A stretch of DNA of 64,000 nucleotides from Malaciobacter marinus (GTDB taxonomy: Bacteria; Campylobacterota; Campylobacteria; Campylobacterales; Arcobacteraceae): NCBI RefSeq assembly GCF_003544855.1, contig NZ_CP032101.1, forward strand, positions 1,550,001 to 1,614,000, given 5' to 3'. The notes beneath the pieces are model-generated. The model did not search any database. It was given only the letters and a program-made list of their open reading frames with translations, and had not been told where the DNA came from. Shown piece after piece: positions 1 through 8,839 of this stretch. Both the position numbers and the translations under genes were made by a program. Every line of letters starts with the position of its first letter. Position 1 is the stretch's first letter.

Positions 1-1
1 T

Positions 2-1285
2 TCTAAAAGCATATCTTGCACTTTTAAGTGTTTCATTTCCTAAAGAGATAAAAGAACCACCTTTCATAAGAGCATGTCTATCATCAAAAGTTGGTGTTGT
101 AAAATCATCATATATAGGGTGTGCTTGAAAATCATCAAAAGGGTAAGTAGGTGTTATACTCCATTGCCAAACATTTCCTATTACATCATAAAACTCACCA
201 AATTTGTATTTATCAACTGGTGTTTGATTAAAGTATTTCAAGCCTATATTTGCTTTTTTATTACCTGCATTTACATAATCATACAATCTATAATATTCAT
301 CTTCAGTAGGAAGTCTAACTTCAAAACCTAATTTTTCACTTTTATATTTACAAAAAGCTTCTGCTTCATATATATTTATATCCACAGGATAATTTAAAGG
401 AAGAGAAACAATATTATTTATTTGTCTTAGAAAATATTTTTCATCTTTTTTTATCCAAAATATTGGCATTTTTGTTTGTGTAAAATCCAACCATCTTAAA
501 CCATCTTCTGAAAAGTATTTTAATTTTGAATATCCACCATCTTTTACAAACTCTAAGAACTCACCGTTTGATACTAAGTATTTACTTGCTTTAAAATCTT
601 TAATATTTGCCTTATGATAAGAAAATTCATTATCCCATCCATAATAAATAGGATTTTTTCTATCTTTTTGTAAAACTATTTCTCCTGCACTTACATCAAG
701 AAGTTCATTTTTTAAATAATCATCTTTATACTCTTTACAATATAAAAAAGATTCCTCATTTTTAAAGTGAGATATTTCTAATTCTCTTAAAAGTACAGAA
801 GAAGTCTCGATATGAATATTTTCATGCTCAATTCCCATCAAAATAATCCACATTGGACTATCCCAATTTATTGGCATTGTAAACTCAATAGTATCAATCA
901 AATCTAAAACAATTTTTTTTACTTCATCTCTATATGCCTTAACTTCTTCAAAAGCTGGCCAAGCATAGTTTTTACTATTTAAATCATCCCAACTCATTTC
1001 ATCAACACCAATTGCAAATATTGATTCAAAGTATTTGTTTACTCTTTTATTTATAATTTTACTAACCATTAGTTTATTTATAAAAAATGTTGAAGTATGC
1101 CCATAATAAAAAATCAAAGGATGTCTTAATCTATTTGGTTGTTCATAGATTGATTTTTTATCTTTTAGTAGGTCAAACAGCTTTTCATCTAATTCATAAG
1201 CTTGAAGAAAATACTCTTTAATCTCTTCTCTTTTTTCTTCAATTGTACCCTCTTGTAAATTTATAGTGCCTGTTTTATATTCCAT
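2..1285 (-). CDS. ovoA: 5-histidylcysteine sulfoxide synthase (OvoA-type), C-terminal part beyond left edge
   Basis: The 5' end is complete (ATG at 1285) and the frame stays open to the window edge, giving 428 residues. The family is a non-haem iron enzyme that couples cysteine to histidine with O2 in ovothiol synthesis. Seen: an N-terminal DinB-like helical part with the iron-ligand pattern HxxxHxE (in GIEHENIHIE) and an earlier His in RHPLIFYYGHTSTFF, both typical of OvoA/EgtB. A sulfatase-modifying-factor (FGE-like) domain follows, with NVWQW and KGGSF-type motifs near the left edge. Full OvoA is about 700 residues and ends in a SAM methyltransferase domain, which would lie outside the window. 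It is preceded by two minus-strand genes that read into it with a 13-base gap, so it is probably the third gene of an operon. EgtB or a SenA-like relative is the main alternative. Confidence 0.85.
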   Translation of the reverse strand, partial: MEYKTGTINLQEGTIEEKREEIKEYFLQAYELDEKLFDLLKDKKSIYEQPNRLRHPLIFYYGHTSTFFINKLMVSKIINKRVNKYFESIFAIGVDEMSWDDLNSKNYAWPAFEEVKAYRDEVKKIVLDLIDTIEFTMPINWDSPMWIILMGIEHENIHIETSSVLLRELEISHFKNEESFLYCKEYKDDYLKNELLDVSAGEIVLQKDRKNPIYYGWDNEFSYHKANIKDFKASKYLVSNGEFLEFVKDGGYSKLKYFSEDGLRWLDFTQTKMPIFWIKKDEKYFLRQINNIVSLPLNYPVDINIYEAEAFCKYKSEKLGFEVRLPTEDEYYRLYDYVNAGNKKANIGLKYFNQTPVDKYKFGEFYDVIGNVWQWSITPTYPFDDFQAHPIYDDFTTPTFDDRHALMKGGSFISLGNETLKSARYAFR

Positions 1286-1298
1286 TGTCTCACCTTTA

Positions 1299-3509
1299 TT
1301 AACTTAAATTATCTAAAAAATTTAAACTTGTAATATTATGATTATTTTTAAATAGTTTGTAGATATTTAATATCTGTTCATGTTCATTATTATCCATGTT
1401 TTGCCAGTGTTGTTTTAGTAATTGTTCTATTTCTTCACAAGGAAGCAACAACATACTTTTTGCTAAATAATTTTCAACTAATAACATTCCTAATCTTTTA
1501 ATAGAGTTTGTTCTATTTAATGTTTCAATTCCTGTATCTGTCATAGTTATAATTGTATTTAATTCTTCTTTTGATAATTGCATTTTATTTAATATATTTA
1601 ATGCTTGATTGTGTAGAACAACTGGCATTTCATCTCTATCTCCAACTGAATCTTTTAAAGCTACTCCAATTGAACCAAGATTAATACATTTTGTGATTAA
1701 ATCTTCATCTTTGTTTTGTTTATTAAGATAGATAAATCTATAAGCAATTGACATATTTAAAAAAGTCGCACCATATTCAAAAGCACCAAGTGCTGGTATT
1801 GATAAACATTTTTTATAATAACTCACTGCTTTTTCATAATCACAATCCCACTCTGCATAATTTGCTTTTATATTATAAAAATGCCATAGCCATAAAGGTT
1901 CATTATCTTCATTGTGTGCAAATAATAACTCTTTTAGTTTAAATATCAAATCTAAACCTTCTTGTTTTTTCTGCTCTTTTCTTTGACTTACAATAATCCA
2001 AGCTTTTCTTTGAAAAAATCTAACTTGTGTATCTAAAGGTTTGCTTGCATTTTTTATCTCTAGCGTTTTAGGTAAACTATCATATGCTTTATCAAACTGC
2101 CCCATTCTTTCATATAAAGAACAAATACTTACAGAGTATCTATTTGGATTTATTTCATATAAATAATTTGCCAAAAGTAATGCTTGATTAAAATGTCCAT
2201 TTCTTTCAAAAAGAAAAATTAACTTATCTAAAGATTCAATTGAAAGTTTTCTATATAAAGAGTCATTTGTAAGTTCAAAGTTATCTAATTTTGACGAATC
2301 AAACATTTTATTGGCTATTTTAAACCAATATTCATCTATTAACTCATAGTGTTGCTTTTTAAATACAGCATCTATAAATTTTTCTAAAATGATTAAATAT
2401 CGTTTTTCATCTAAAACTATATCTTTTACATAATAGTATAAAATCAAAAGGGATATTGGATTATCAAAAATCTCAACACACTCTTCTATATGATTTCTCA
2501 AATGATAAGACAATCTTCTTTGTTCATCTTCTAATTTTTTTATTTTTGCATTTTGTGTAAAATAAATTTGCATTGATTTTTCTTGTTTTAAAAAGAAAAA
2601 ATCATCAAAAGCCCTATTTATAAAGTTTTGAAAACCAGAAATTATTTGTGTTGATTTCTCTTTTGTATCTTCTAAAAAGTTTCTTCCACAATACTCAAAC
2701 ATTTCCAATGAAATAAAATTATTGTCGTTTTTTTCAATAATTAAAGAAGAACTTAGTTGCAATAAAGAATAAAGTTTTTGTTCTTTAACTGATAAAAGCG
2801 TATCAACATTGCATTTTTTAAAACCTTCAAAATCTTTTTTTATTTGAATATTTAAAATACCAAAACTTTTCAATCTTTTATACATATTTTTACTTTGATC
2901 ATTTCTTATATAAAAGTTTACATTATTAAATCTTTTTAAAATAGCTACTACAATAACTTTCCAAAGCCAATGTTCTTCATCAACTAAATCAAAATTATAA
3001 AGATTAATTTGTGTTTTTTTATCAAGAAAATCAAGAGCAACATTTAGTTTTTTAAGTCTTCTTGTTTCTTTATTAAACCATGATTGAAGAAGATTTCTAA
3101 ATTGAGAACTTTCACCATCTAAAATTGATGGCATCATAACTAAGCCAATGAAAAAGAAGCTTACAAAAAGTATTGCAACTGTATCATTAAGCTGCCATTG
3201 AAAAGGAAATTCAAAAATTATCTTTTTAAAAATATCTTCATATATAGATGCAGAAATAAGTGCAAACATAATAACAAATACGGAGATTATAGAAAAAATA
3301 TATGAAGATACTTTTTTTCTTAAACTATAAAAATTTGAAGAATTTCCACATATAGAGTAAATACTTGATTCAAATGACTCTAAAGTATCACTATGAATAT
3401 AAGTAATATCTATTATATTATCTTGTTTTAAAACAATATCATCATTTTTTGTTTTTCTATTTGTTTTACAAAGTTGTGAAGCAATAATATCACAATTATT
3501 TTGATTCAT
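1299..3509 (-). CDS. Two-TM membrane protein with C-terminal TPR-like helical repeats, unknown function
   Basis: 736 residues, family not recognised. Seen: a polar N-terminus of about 65 residues, two hydrophobic segments at roughly 68-90 and 105-130, then a long soluble region. From about residue 430 to 640 this contains helix pairs that look like degenerate TPRs (FNQALLLANYLYEINPN, YEKAVSYYKKCLSI). It starts inside the end of the upstream cyclotransferase-like gene (14-base overlap) and ends 13 bases before ovoA, so the three are probably translated as one unit. This suggests, as inference only, a membrane-attached helical scaffold or sensor linked to thiol metabolism. The length and arrangement do not match any enzyme I know. 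Confidence 0.75.
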   Translation of the reverse strand: MNQNNCDIIASQLCKTNRKTKNDDIVLKQDNIIDITYIHSDTLESFESSIYSICGNSSNFYSLRKKVSSYIFSIISVFVIMFALISASIYEDIFKKIIFEFPFQWQLNDTVAILFVSFFFIGLVMMPSILDGESSQFRNLLQSWFNKETRRLKKLNVALDFLDKKTQINLYNFDLVDEEHWLWKVIVVAILKRFNNVNFYIRNDQSKNMYKRLKSFGILNIQIKKDFEGFKKCNVDTLLSVKEQKLYSLLQLSSSLIIEKNDNNFISLEMFEYCGRNFLEDTKEKSTQIISGFQNFINRAFDDFFFLKQEKSMQIYFTQNAKIKKLEDEQRRLSYHLRNHIEECVEIFDNPISLLILYYYVKDIVLDEKRYLIILEKFIDAVFKKQHYELIDEYWFKIANKMFDSSKLDNFELTNDSLYRKLSIESLDKLIFLFERNGHFNQALLLANYLYEINPNRYSVSICSLYERMGQFDKAYDSLPKTLEIKNASKPLDTQVRFFQRKAWIIVSQRKEQKKQEGLDLIFKLKELLFAHNEDNEPLWLWHFYNIKANYAEWDCDYEKAVSYYKKCLSIPALGAFEYGATFLNMSIAYRFIYLNKQNKDEDLITKCINLGSIGVALKDSVGDRDEMPVVLHNQALNILNKMQLSKEELNTIITMTDTGIETLNRTNSIKRLGMLLVENYLAKSMLLLPCEEIEQLLKQHWQNMDNNEHEQILNIYKLFKNNHNITSLNFLDNLS

Positions 3510-4068
3510 TCACACCTTCTTTTGCCAATTTATTTTGCAATGGATCAGAAAATTTATAACTGCCCTCTTTTAGTTCAAAAGGGAAATCTTTTAATGTTTC
3601 TTCTTTATACTTTTCTACAAAAGCATCATCATAAAACTTAAAACTTTGTGTTAACAAATCCAAATATTTTGAGGGAATATAACAGTTTTCATCTCCTTGC
3701 TTTGCTATTTTACTATCATTTGTAGTCATAAAAGCAATAACATCATCATCTAAATTGCAGCCTATAATATTCTGTTTTTTTATAATAACACTAGAGTAGT
3801 TTTTCTCTCTTAATTTTAATAGTTCAAACTCTTCATCACTTACTTTTACAACAACCCCATTTGCACTTGAACTTTCATCTATTTCAAGATTTAAAAAAAC
3901 CCCATTTACATTTGCTTTGTCTTCAAAATCAATAAACTCTATTGAGTTCCAAACTTTCTTTACACCTTTAGCAGTTACAGGTATTAAATCTTCTTGTTTT
4001 AAAACTCTTTTAAACGATTTTTGTGCACTTTTTATATTTATTAAAGAACCAAAACCAAATAAATACAT
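3496..4068 (-). CDS. Gamma-glutamylcyclotransferase-fold protein
   Basis: 190 residues. The N-terminus holds the family signature for binding a gamma-glutamyl group, FGFGSLIN (residues 5-11 region; family form YGSLxx). A later Glu in LREKNY (Glu88) sits where the catalytic acid of this fold is expected. Known members cleave gamma-glutamyl amino acids or glutathione-derived peptides to 5-oxoproline. It is the first gene of a minus-strand unit: it overlaps the membrane TPR protein, which abuts ovoA. A link to gamma-glutamyl thiols is plausible because both enzymes handle cysteine-derived small molecules, but the true substrate cannot be read from the sequence. The upstream region is shared with the divergent mutase operon. 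Confidence 0.75.
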   Translation of the reverse strand: MYLFGFGSLINIKSAQKSFKRVLKQEDLIPVTAKGVKKVWNSIEFIDFEDKANVNGVFLNLEIDESSSANGVVVKVSDEEFELLKLREKNYSSVIIKKQNIIGCNLDDDVIAFMTTNDSKIAKQGDENCYIPSKYLDLLTQSFKFYDDAFVEKYKEETLKDFPFELKEGSYKFSDPLQNKLAKEGVNESK

Positions 4069-4151
4069 AAAAAAAACTCCTTGAATAACTAATTATATTC
4101 ATTATATTTTACTTATCTTAAATTTACCAAAAATAAGCTAATATATTTTCT

Positions 4152-4157
4152 TATAAT
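4152..4157 (+). promoter_or_regulatory. Candidate -10 box of the mutase-ligase operon
   Basis: A perfect TATAAT lies 36 bases upstream of the first mutase ATG, inside a very AT-rich divergent intergenic region (4069-4193). No clear -35 is seen, as is usual for Campylobacterota housekeeping promoters. Position only; not tested. Confidence 0.45.
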
Positions 4158-4193
4158 AATAATTACACATGAAAAAAAAGAATAGGTTTATAT

Positions 4194-4601
4194 ATGAAAG
4201 TAGTAACAGGAGTAGTAGGCAATGATATTCATGTAGTAGCAAACAGACTTATTGAAATATCACTACAAGCAAGAGGTTTTGAAGTATTTAATTTGGGAGT
4301 TAATACTTATCTTGAAGAGTTTATAGATGCAGTTATAGAAACAGATGCTAATATATTACTAATCTCATCACTAAATGGTGAAGCTGAGGGTTGGTGTAGA
4401 GAACTAAATATTCTAAAATCTAAATATAAGCAATTAAAAGATGTTGTTTTTATGCTAGGTGGAAACTTAGCAGTTGGAGAAGGAACAACACAAGAGATTG
4501 TGCCAAAGTTTAAAGATTATGGATTTGATTTAGTTTTTCACCAAGTTGATTTAAATACAGGCTTAGATGAATTAGAAAAATATATTAAGGCAAATAGATG
4601 A
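4194..4601 (+). CDS. glmS: Glutamate (methylaspartate) mutase sigma subunit, B12-binding
   Basis: 135 residues, the usual length of the small subunit. It binds adenosylcobalamin base-off and works with the epsilon subunit to interconvert L-glutamate and L-threo-3-methylaspartate. Seen: the cobalamin motif begins GNDIHVVAN, with Asp11 and the cobalt-ligand His13. The glycine that ends the DxHxxG signature is Ala16 here. The second and third motifs (ISSLNGEAEG and GGNLAVGEG) are intact. The stop overlaps the start of the next gene by 4 bases, so translation is coupled. It lies downstream of a good -10 box at 4152. It resembles stand-alone glutamate mutase subunits more than methylmalonyl-CoA mutase domains. 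Confidence 0.85.
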   Translation: MKVVTGVVGNDIHVVANRLIEISLQARGFEVFNLGVNTYLEEFIDAVIETDANILLISSLNGEAEGWCRELNILKSKYKQLKDVVFMLGGNLAVGEGTTQEIVPKFKDYGFDLVFHQVDLNTGLDELEKYIKANR

Positions 4602-5962
4602 GTTTACTGCAAGAAGAGAGAGAAATAATAGTTCAAAATGAGTATGCAGATAGCTTTGATTTTCAAGAGATTGAAGAGTTTGTAAAAAATGCTAGCAAAA
4701 ATCTATTTATTTCCCACAACTTTAAAAATAAAAATAAAATGCTAGTACAACCAAGAGGTGGTTTTCCAACTTATGAAAAACAGTTTGCATTAAATGAATT
4801 TTTTGTTAAAGCAAATGTTGATGTTTTACCTTTAACAATTGATTCAAATACAAGACTTAATGACTATGCAATGGCAAAAAAAATGTTAAGATTAAGTGAA
4901 GAAAATGAAGTTGATATGCTAAATGGCTATCCCCTTGTAAATCATGGATATAGAACTACAAGAAAAATGATTACTCATTTTGATAAACCAGTTAGTTTAA
5001 GACATGGAACACCAGATGCAAGGTTGTTAATTGAAACAGCTATTGCTTCAGGAATTTTTGAGATAGAAGGTGGTCCAATTACTTACCTTTTACCTTATTC
5101 AAAGAACTTTCCTTTAGATAAGGCTTTTTTATATTGGAAATATGTAGAAAGAGTATGTGCGAACTACTCAAAACTAAATGAACCAATAAATAGAGAATCT
5201 TTTGGTCCTTTAACAGCAACTTTAGTTCCACCATGTATTACTATTGTTATTCAACTTTTAGAGATGTTATTATCTTTAGAAGAAGGTGTTAAATCATTTT
5301 CAGTCTCTTTTTCTCAAACAGGTTCAGTAAATCAAGATATTGTAACAAGTGCTGTTTTGAAAAAAATGGCTAAATATTATGCAAAAGAAATTGATTGTGA
5401 AGATGCACAAATCAACCTTGTATATCATCAATGGATGGGAGCATTTCCATCAAATAAAGATTATTCAGAGTCACTTATAAATACATCAACTGTAATTGCA
5501 GCTTTAGTAAAAGCAGATAAAATCATCACAAAAACAAGAGATGAAGCTTTTGGTATTCCTACAAAAGAAGCAAATGCAAAAACTGTTGCAAATACACAAT
5601 ATACACTTAGAATACTACAAGGTTTACCAAATATTATAAATGAACAAGAAGAAGAGATTTTAACACAAGAAGTAAAAAGTATAATGGAAGCTGTTTTCAA
5701 TGATAGTGCTGATACTTTATGGAGAAAAGTTTTTAACTCAATCAAAAATGGAACAATAGATGTACCCTTCTCTCCTCATATTATAAATAACAACGAAGTA
5801 GTAACAGTAAGAGATAAAGATAAAAACATAAGAATTATAAAAAGAGGTAATCTTCCTATTAGTGATAAGTGTTTTGAATATGAAAAATCAAAATGCAATT
5901 TAAATAAAGATGCTACATCAATAGTAAACGATATTATACATGATATAGGGATTATGCAATGA
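4598..5962 (+). CDS. glmE: Glutamate (methylaspartate) mutase epsilon subunit
   Basis: 454 residues, close to the known catalytic subunit (about 480). It forms the TIM barrel that binds glutamate and carries out the radical carbon-skeleton rearrangement. Family motifs are clear throughout: VQPRGGFPTYEKQ, TIDSNTRLNDY, LNGYPLVNHGYRTTRK, RHGTPDARLL, NREPFGPLT-like (NRESFGPLTATLVPP), YHQWMGAFP and GIPTKEANAKT. It overlaps glmS by 4 bases and glmL by 4 bases, as expected for a stoichiometric complex. No methylaspartate ammonia-lyase or citramalate lyase genes are nearby, so the glutamate fermentation role of the clostridial enzyme is not supported here. Confidence 0.9.
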   Translation: MSLLQEEREIIVQNEYADSFDFQEIEEFVKNASKNLFISHNFKNKNKMLVQPRGGFPTYEKQFALNEFFVKANVDVLPLTIDSNTRLNDYAMAKKMLRLSEENEVDMLNGYPLVNHGYRTTRKMITHFDKPVSLRHGTPDARLLIETAIASGIFEIEGGPITYLLPYSKNFPLDKAFLYWKYVERVCANYSKLNEPINRESFGPLTATLVPPCITIVIQLLEMLLSLEEGVKSFSVSFSQTGSVNQDIVTSAVLKKMAKYYAKEIDCEDAQINLVYHQWMGAFPSNKDYSESLINTSTVIAALVKADKIITKTRDEAFGIPTKEANAKTVANTQYTLRILQGLPNIINEQEEEILTQEVKSIMEAVFNDSADTLWRKVFNSIKNGTIDVPFSPHIINNNEVVTVRDKDKNIRIIKRGNLPISDKCFEYEKSKCNLNKDATSIVNDIIHDIGIMQ

Positions 5963-7140
5963 AAAATAAGTTATTAATAGATATAGGAAGTACCTATTTT
6001 AAAGTTAGTGATAACGAAAACTTACAACAACACTTTAGAGATTTCAACAAAGATATATTTGATGATTTAAAGTATAAATGTAATGAAATTTTAGAAAAAT
6101 ATAAAAAAGAGGATATTTATATTTGTTCTTCTGCAAATGGTGGTTTAAGTACACTTATTATTGGTACAAGTAATTCATTTTCATTGAAGTTTGCTACAAA
6201 TATTGCATTTAATTCTGGTATTAATATAATAGATACAGTTTTATATCAAGATATAAAAACAACTTCAATTCCTAGTGATTTAATTGATGTAGTTATAATA
6301 GCAGGTGGTATTGATAGTGTTAGCAAGCTTTTTGATGAAGAGTTATTTAACTATTTAGAACAGATAAACTACTCTAATATTGTCTATGTAGGAAATAAAA
6401 ATGACAGTGAAGAATTATCTAAAAAAATTGAAAACTTGGTTGTTTTACCAAATATTATCAATAATAAACTTCAAGTAAATGAAGATGAATTAAAAGAGTA
6501 TTTAACAAACCTTTATCAAGCTGATATTATGGGAAAAGAGGATATCAAACACTTATATGATATTACATCAAATCAAATCTATCCAACTCCATATATTGTA
6601 AATAAAACTTTGCCAGTTATAAATAATATGTTAAAAGTTGCAGATCCTTTTATTTTAGTTGATATTGGAGGTGCGACAACAGATATTCATTATAGTACTA
6701 CTTTAGTAAATGACAATATGATAAAAAATAACGAATATGATAGATTAGTGTTTAAAAAATTAGGTGTTTTTAAATCAAAAGAGTCTTTAATATTTGCAGC
6801 AAAAAACAATGAGTTTGTTTACGAACTATTAGCCAATATGAATGTTACAGAAAATATTTTTGAAGAACAAAGTGATAAAGCTATAAAAGTATTAATGAAA
6901 TTAGCAATATTTTTAGTTTTATATAAAGTTTCAGAAGCCCATCCTCAATATGTTCATCTAAAACTAAATCTACTAAAATCAATCGTACTAACAGGTGGTA
7001 TTACAAAAGTTTTAAAAGATGAAGAGGTTGAAGATATTGTAGGATTTTTTTATAAAAAAATCTTAAACTCACAAATAAAGCCAAATATTGTATTAGATAG
7101 CAATTATGAAATTTGGACTTTAGGTATAACACAAAAATAA
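5959..7140 (+). CDS. glmL: Mutase-reactivating ATPase of the MutL/GlmL family
   Basis: 393 residues with an actin/Hsp70-type ATPase fold. Seen: phosphate-1 loop LIDIGSTYFKV at the N-terminus, phosphate-2 loop LVDIGGATTDIHYS at about 230-245, and an adenosine-type loop VLTGGITKVL near 345. MutL/GlmL proteins sit beside glutamate mutases and are thought to release damaged cobalamin from the inactivated enzyme. Here the gene overlaps glmE by 4 bases and is followed after 9 bases by the ligase. It is somewhat shorter than clostridial GlmL (about 460), so parts of the family may be trimmed. Its presence argues that the mutase is active, since an idle mutase would not need a reactivase. Confidence 0.85.
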   Translation: MKNKLLIDIGSTYFKVSDNENLQQHFRDFNKDIFDDLKYKCNEILEKYKKEDIYICSSANGGLSTLIIGTSNSFSLKFATNIAFNSGINIIDTVLYQDIKTTSIPSDLIDVVIIAGGIDSVSKLFDEELFNYLEQINYSNIVYVGNKNDSEELSKKIENLVVLPNIINNKLQVNEDELKEYLTNLYQADIMGKEDIKHLYDITSNQIYPTPYIVNKTLPVINNMLKVADPFILVDIGGATTDIHYSTTLVNDNMIKNNEYDRLVFKKLGVFKSKESLIFAAKNNEFVYELLANMNVTENIFEEQSDKAIKVLMKLAIFLVLYKVSEAHPQYVHLKLNLLKSIVLTGGITKVLKDEEVEDIVGFFYKKILNSQIKPNIVLDSNYEIWTLGITQK

Positions 7141-7149
7141 GGAGATAAA

Positions 7150-8724
7150 ATGTCTATAAATTGTATAAGAACACTTCTAGAAGATGCCAATATTTCTCAT
7201 AAAGATAAAATTGCATTAGTACATAATGATAAAAAAATAACTTACGAAGAGTTGTTTAAAAGAGTGAATCAAGTAGCATTTTATCTAAAAGAGCTTGATT
7301 TACCTAAAGATAGTAGAATTGGTATTTATTCAACAAAATCGATTGATCAAGTAATAGCAATACTTGCAATTCTTTCAACTGATTATATTCTAGTTCCATT
7401 AACTAGACTTCTTCAACCTGAACAAGTTGAATATATAATAGATGATTGTGATATAAAATGTATTATTACAGATAAAGTAAAAATTGAAAAGATTCAAGAG
7501 AGTAACTTTAATGGACAAATCATCTCTTATGAAAGGACTGAGCACAATTTAGCTTCATTTGAAGAGATTTATAAATATTATAACAAACCTTATACTTGTG
7601 ATGTAAATGGACATGATAACGCAGTTATTACTTACTCTTTTGGACTTACTGGAAAACCAAAAGGTATAGTAATTTCTCATAGAAATTTAATAGACTCAGC
7701 AAGAGTTGTATCTCAATATTTAAAATTAAAAGAAGAAGATGTAATCTCTGGAACTCTTATTTTTAATCTTGACTATGGATTAAATCAAATCTTTTGTTCT
7801 TTATATAAAAGAGCTACTCTAGCACTACATAGATTTATTTTAGCGGGTGATTTTTTCAATCACATCATAAAAGATAAAGTTACAGTATTACCTATAATGC
7901 CAATAAATATAACACAAATGTTTGATGAAGATGAATACAAACTTCCAAGTGCAGAATTACTTTCAAATATTAGAGTTATTACTTCATCAGGAGGAAATGT
8001 AACTGCTAAGATGTTAAAAGATTTAGATAAATACTTTCCTGATGCAAAGTTTTATTCAATGCATGGATTAACAGAAGCTTTTAGATCAACTTATTTAGAA
8101 CCAGCACAGATTTGGATTCGACCAGATTCAATAGGAAAAGCAATTCCAGATGTTGAGTTATATGTTATAAATGAAGAAGGATATGAGTGCAAAACAAGAG
8201 AAATAGGAGAGCTTATTCATAGAGGTGGATATATCTATAAAGGATATTGGAATGCTCCTGTTGAGACAAAAGAGAGATTTAAATCAATTGATATTTTAAA
8301 AAATGTAATCAATCTTGAAGGACAGCTTTGTGATGAGATTGTTGTTGCAAGTGGTGATTATGTATATAAAGATGAAGAGGGTTACTTATACTTTGTTTCA
8401 AGACGAGATGATATGATAAAAACAAGAGGTTTTAGAGTAAGTCCATATGAAATAGAATCAGTTGTATCAAAAAATATTCCTCAAATTGAACAATGTGCAG
8501 TTTTTTCTATTGAAAATCAAGAGATTGAAGAAGAGATTGTATTAGTTTATTCAAGTAAAAATGAAATCCCAGTAAATGAGATTTTATTTGAGTTAAAAAA
8601 TCATCTAGCATCATATATGATACCTAATAAAATTATTTATAATAGATCATTACCATTAGTTCCAAGTGATAAAAATAAGATAAATAAAGAGATATTAAAA
8701 GAAAATATTATGAATAATATTTAA
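7150..8724 (+). CDS. AMP-forming acyl/aminoacyl ligase, exosortase-associated-like family
   Basis: 524 residues, ANL superfamily. It adenylates a carboxylic acid and passes it to CoA or a carrier protein. Seen: the A3 phosphate loop (residues 161-172) reads TYSFGLTGKPKG instead of the common TSGSTGKPKG. A5 is HGLTEAFRSTYLEP, A7/A8 are ASGDYVY and KTRGFRVSPYEIES, and A10 is PSDKNKINKE with the expected Lys. LIFNLDYGLNQIF and HGLTEAFRSTY strongly recall the ligase family described next to exosortase A systems, but no exosortase or carrier protein is visible here. AGGAG lies 5 bases before the ATG. As the last gene after glmS-glmE-glmL, it may activate the mutase product (3-methylaspartate or similar). 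That is inference. Confidence 0.8.
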   Translation: MSINCIRTLLEDANISHKDKIALVHNDKKITYEELFKRVNQVAFYLKELDLPKDSRIGIYSTKSIDQVIAILAILSTDYILVPLTRLLQPEQVEYIIDDCDIKCIITDKVKIEKIQESNFNGQIISYERTEHNLASFEEIYKYYNKPYTCDVNGHDNAVITYSFGLTGKPKGIVISHRNLIDSARVVSQYLKLKEEDVISGTLIFNLDYGLNQIFCSLYKRATLALHRFILAGDFFNHIIKDKVTVLPIMPINITQMFDEDEYKLPSAELLSNIRVITSSGGNVTAKMLKDLDKYFPDAKFYSMHGLTEAFRSTYLEPAQIWIRPDSIGKAIPDVELYVINEEGYECKTREIGELIHRGGYIYKGYWNAPVETKERFKSIDILKNVINLEGQLCDEIVVASGDYVYKDEEGYLYFVSRRDDMIKTRGFRVSPYEIESVVSKNIPQIEQCAVFSIENQEIEEEIVLVYSSKNEIPVNEILFELKNHLASYMIPNKIIYNRSLPLVPSDKNKINKEILKENIMNNI

Positions 8725-8801
8725 ATGAGTATAAAATACGCTTGTTTTCTTAAATTTGGTTTAATTTTTGATATAAATCAAAGCTTTAAAAGAATTGTTT
8801 A

Positions 8802-8809
8802 TATAAAAT
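8802..8809 (+). promoter_or_regulatory. Candidate -10 box of the cytochrome c gene
   Basis: TATAAAAT lies about 30 bases before the ATG at 8840, in the 115-base gap after the ligase stop. A good spacing and an AT-rich upstream block support it. No -35 is evident. Confidence 0.4.
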
Positions 8810-8839
8810 ACTTTAATTAAACAAAAAAGGATTGTAGAA

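Noticed and set aside
74-331. Plus-strand frame within the OvoA gene
   Set aside because: It is opposite a well-supported gene with iron-binding motifs, and has low-complexity content.
4194-7140. Clostridial-type glutamate fermentation by the mutase
   Set aside because: No methylaspartase, citramalate lyase or related genes follow; a ligase is present instead.
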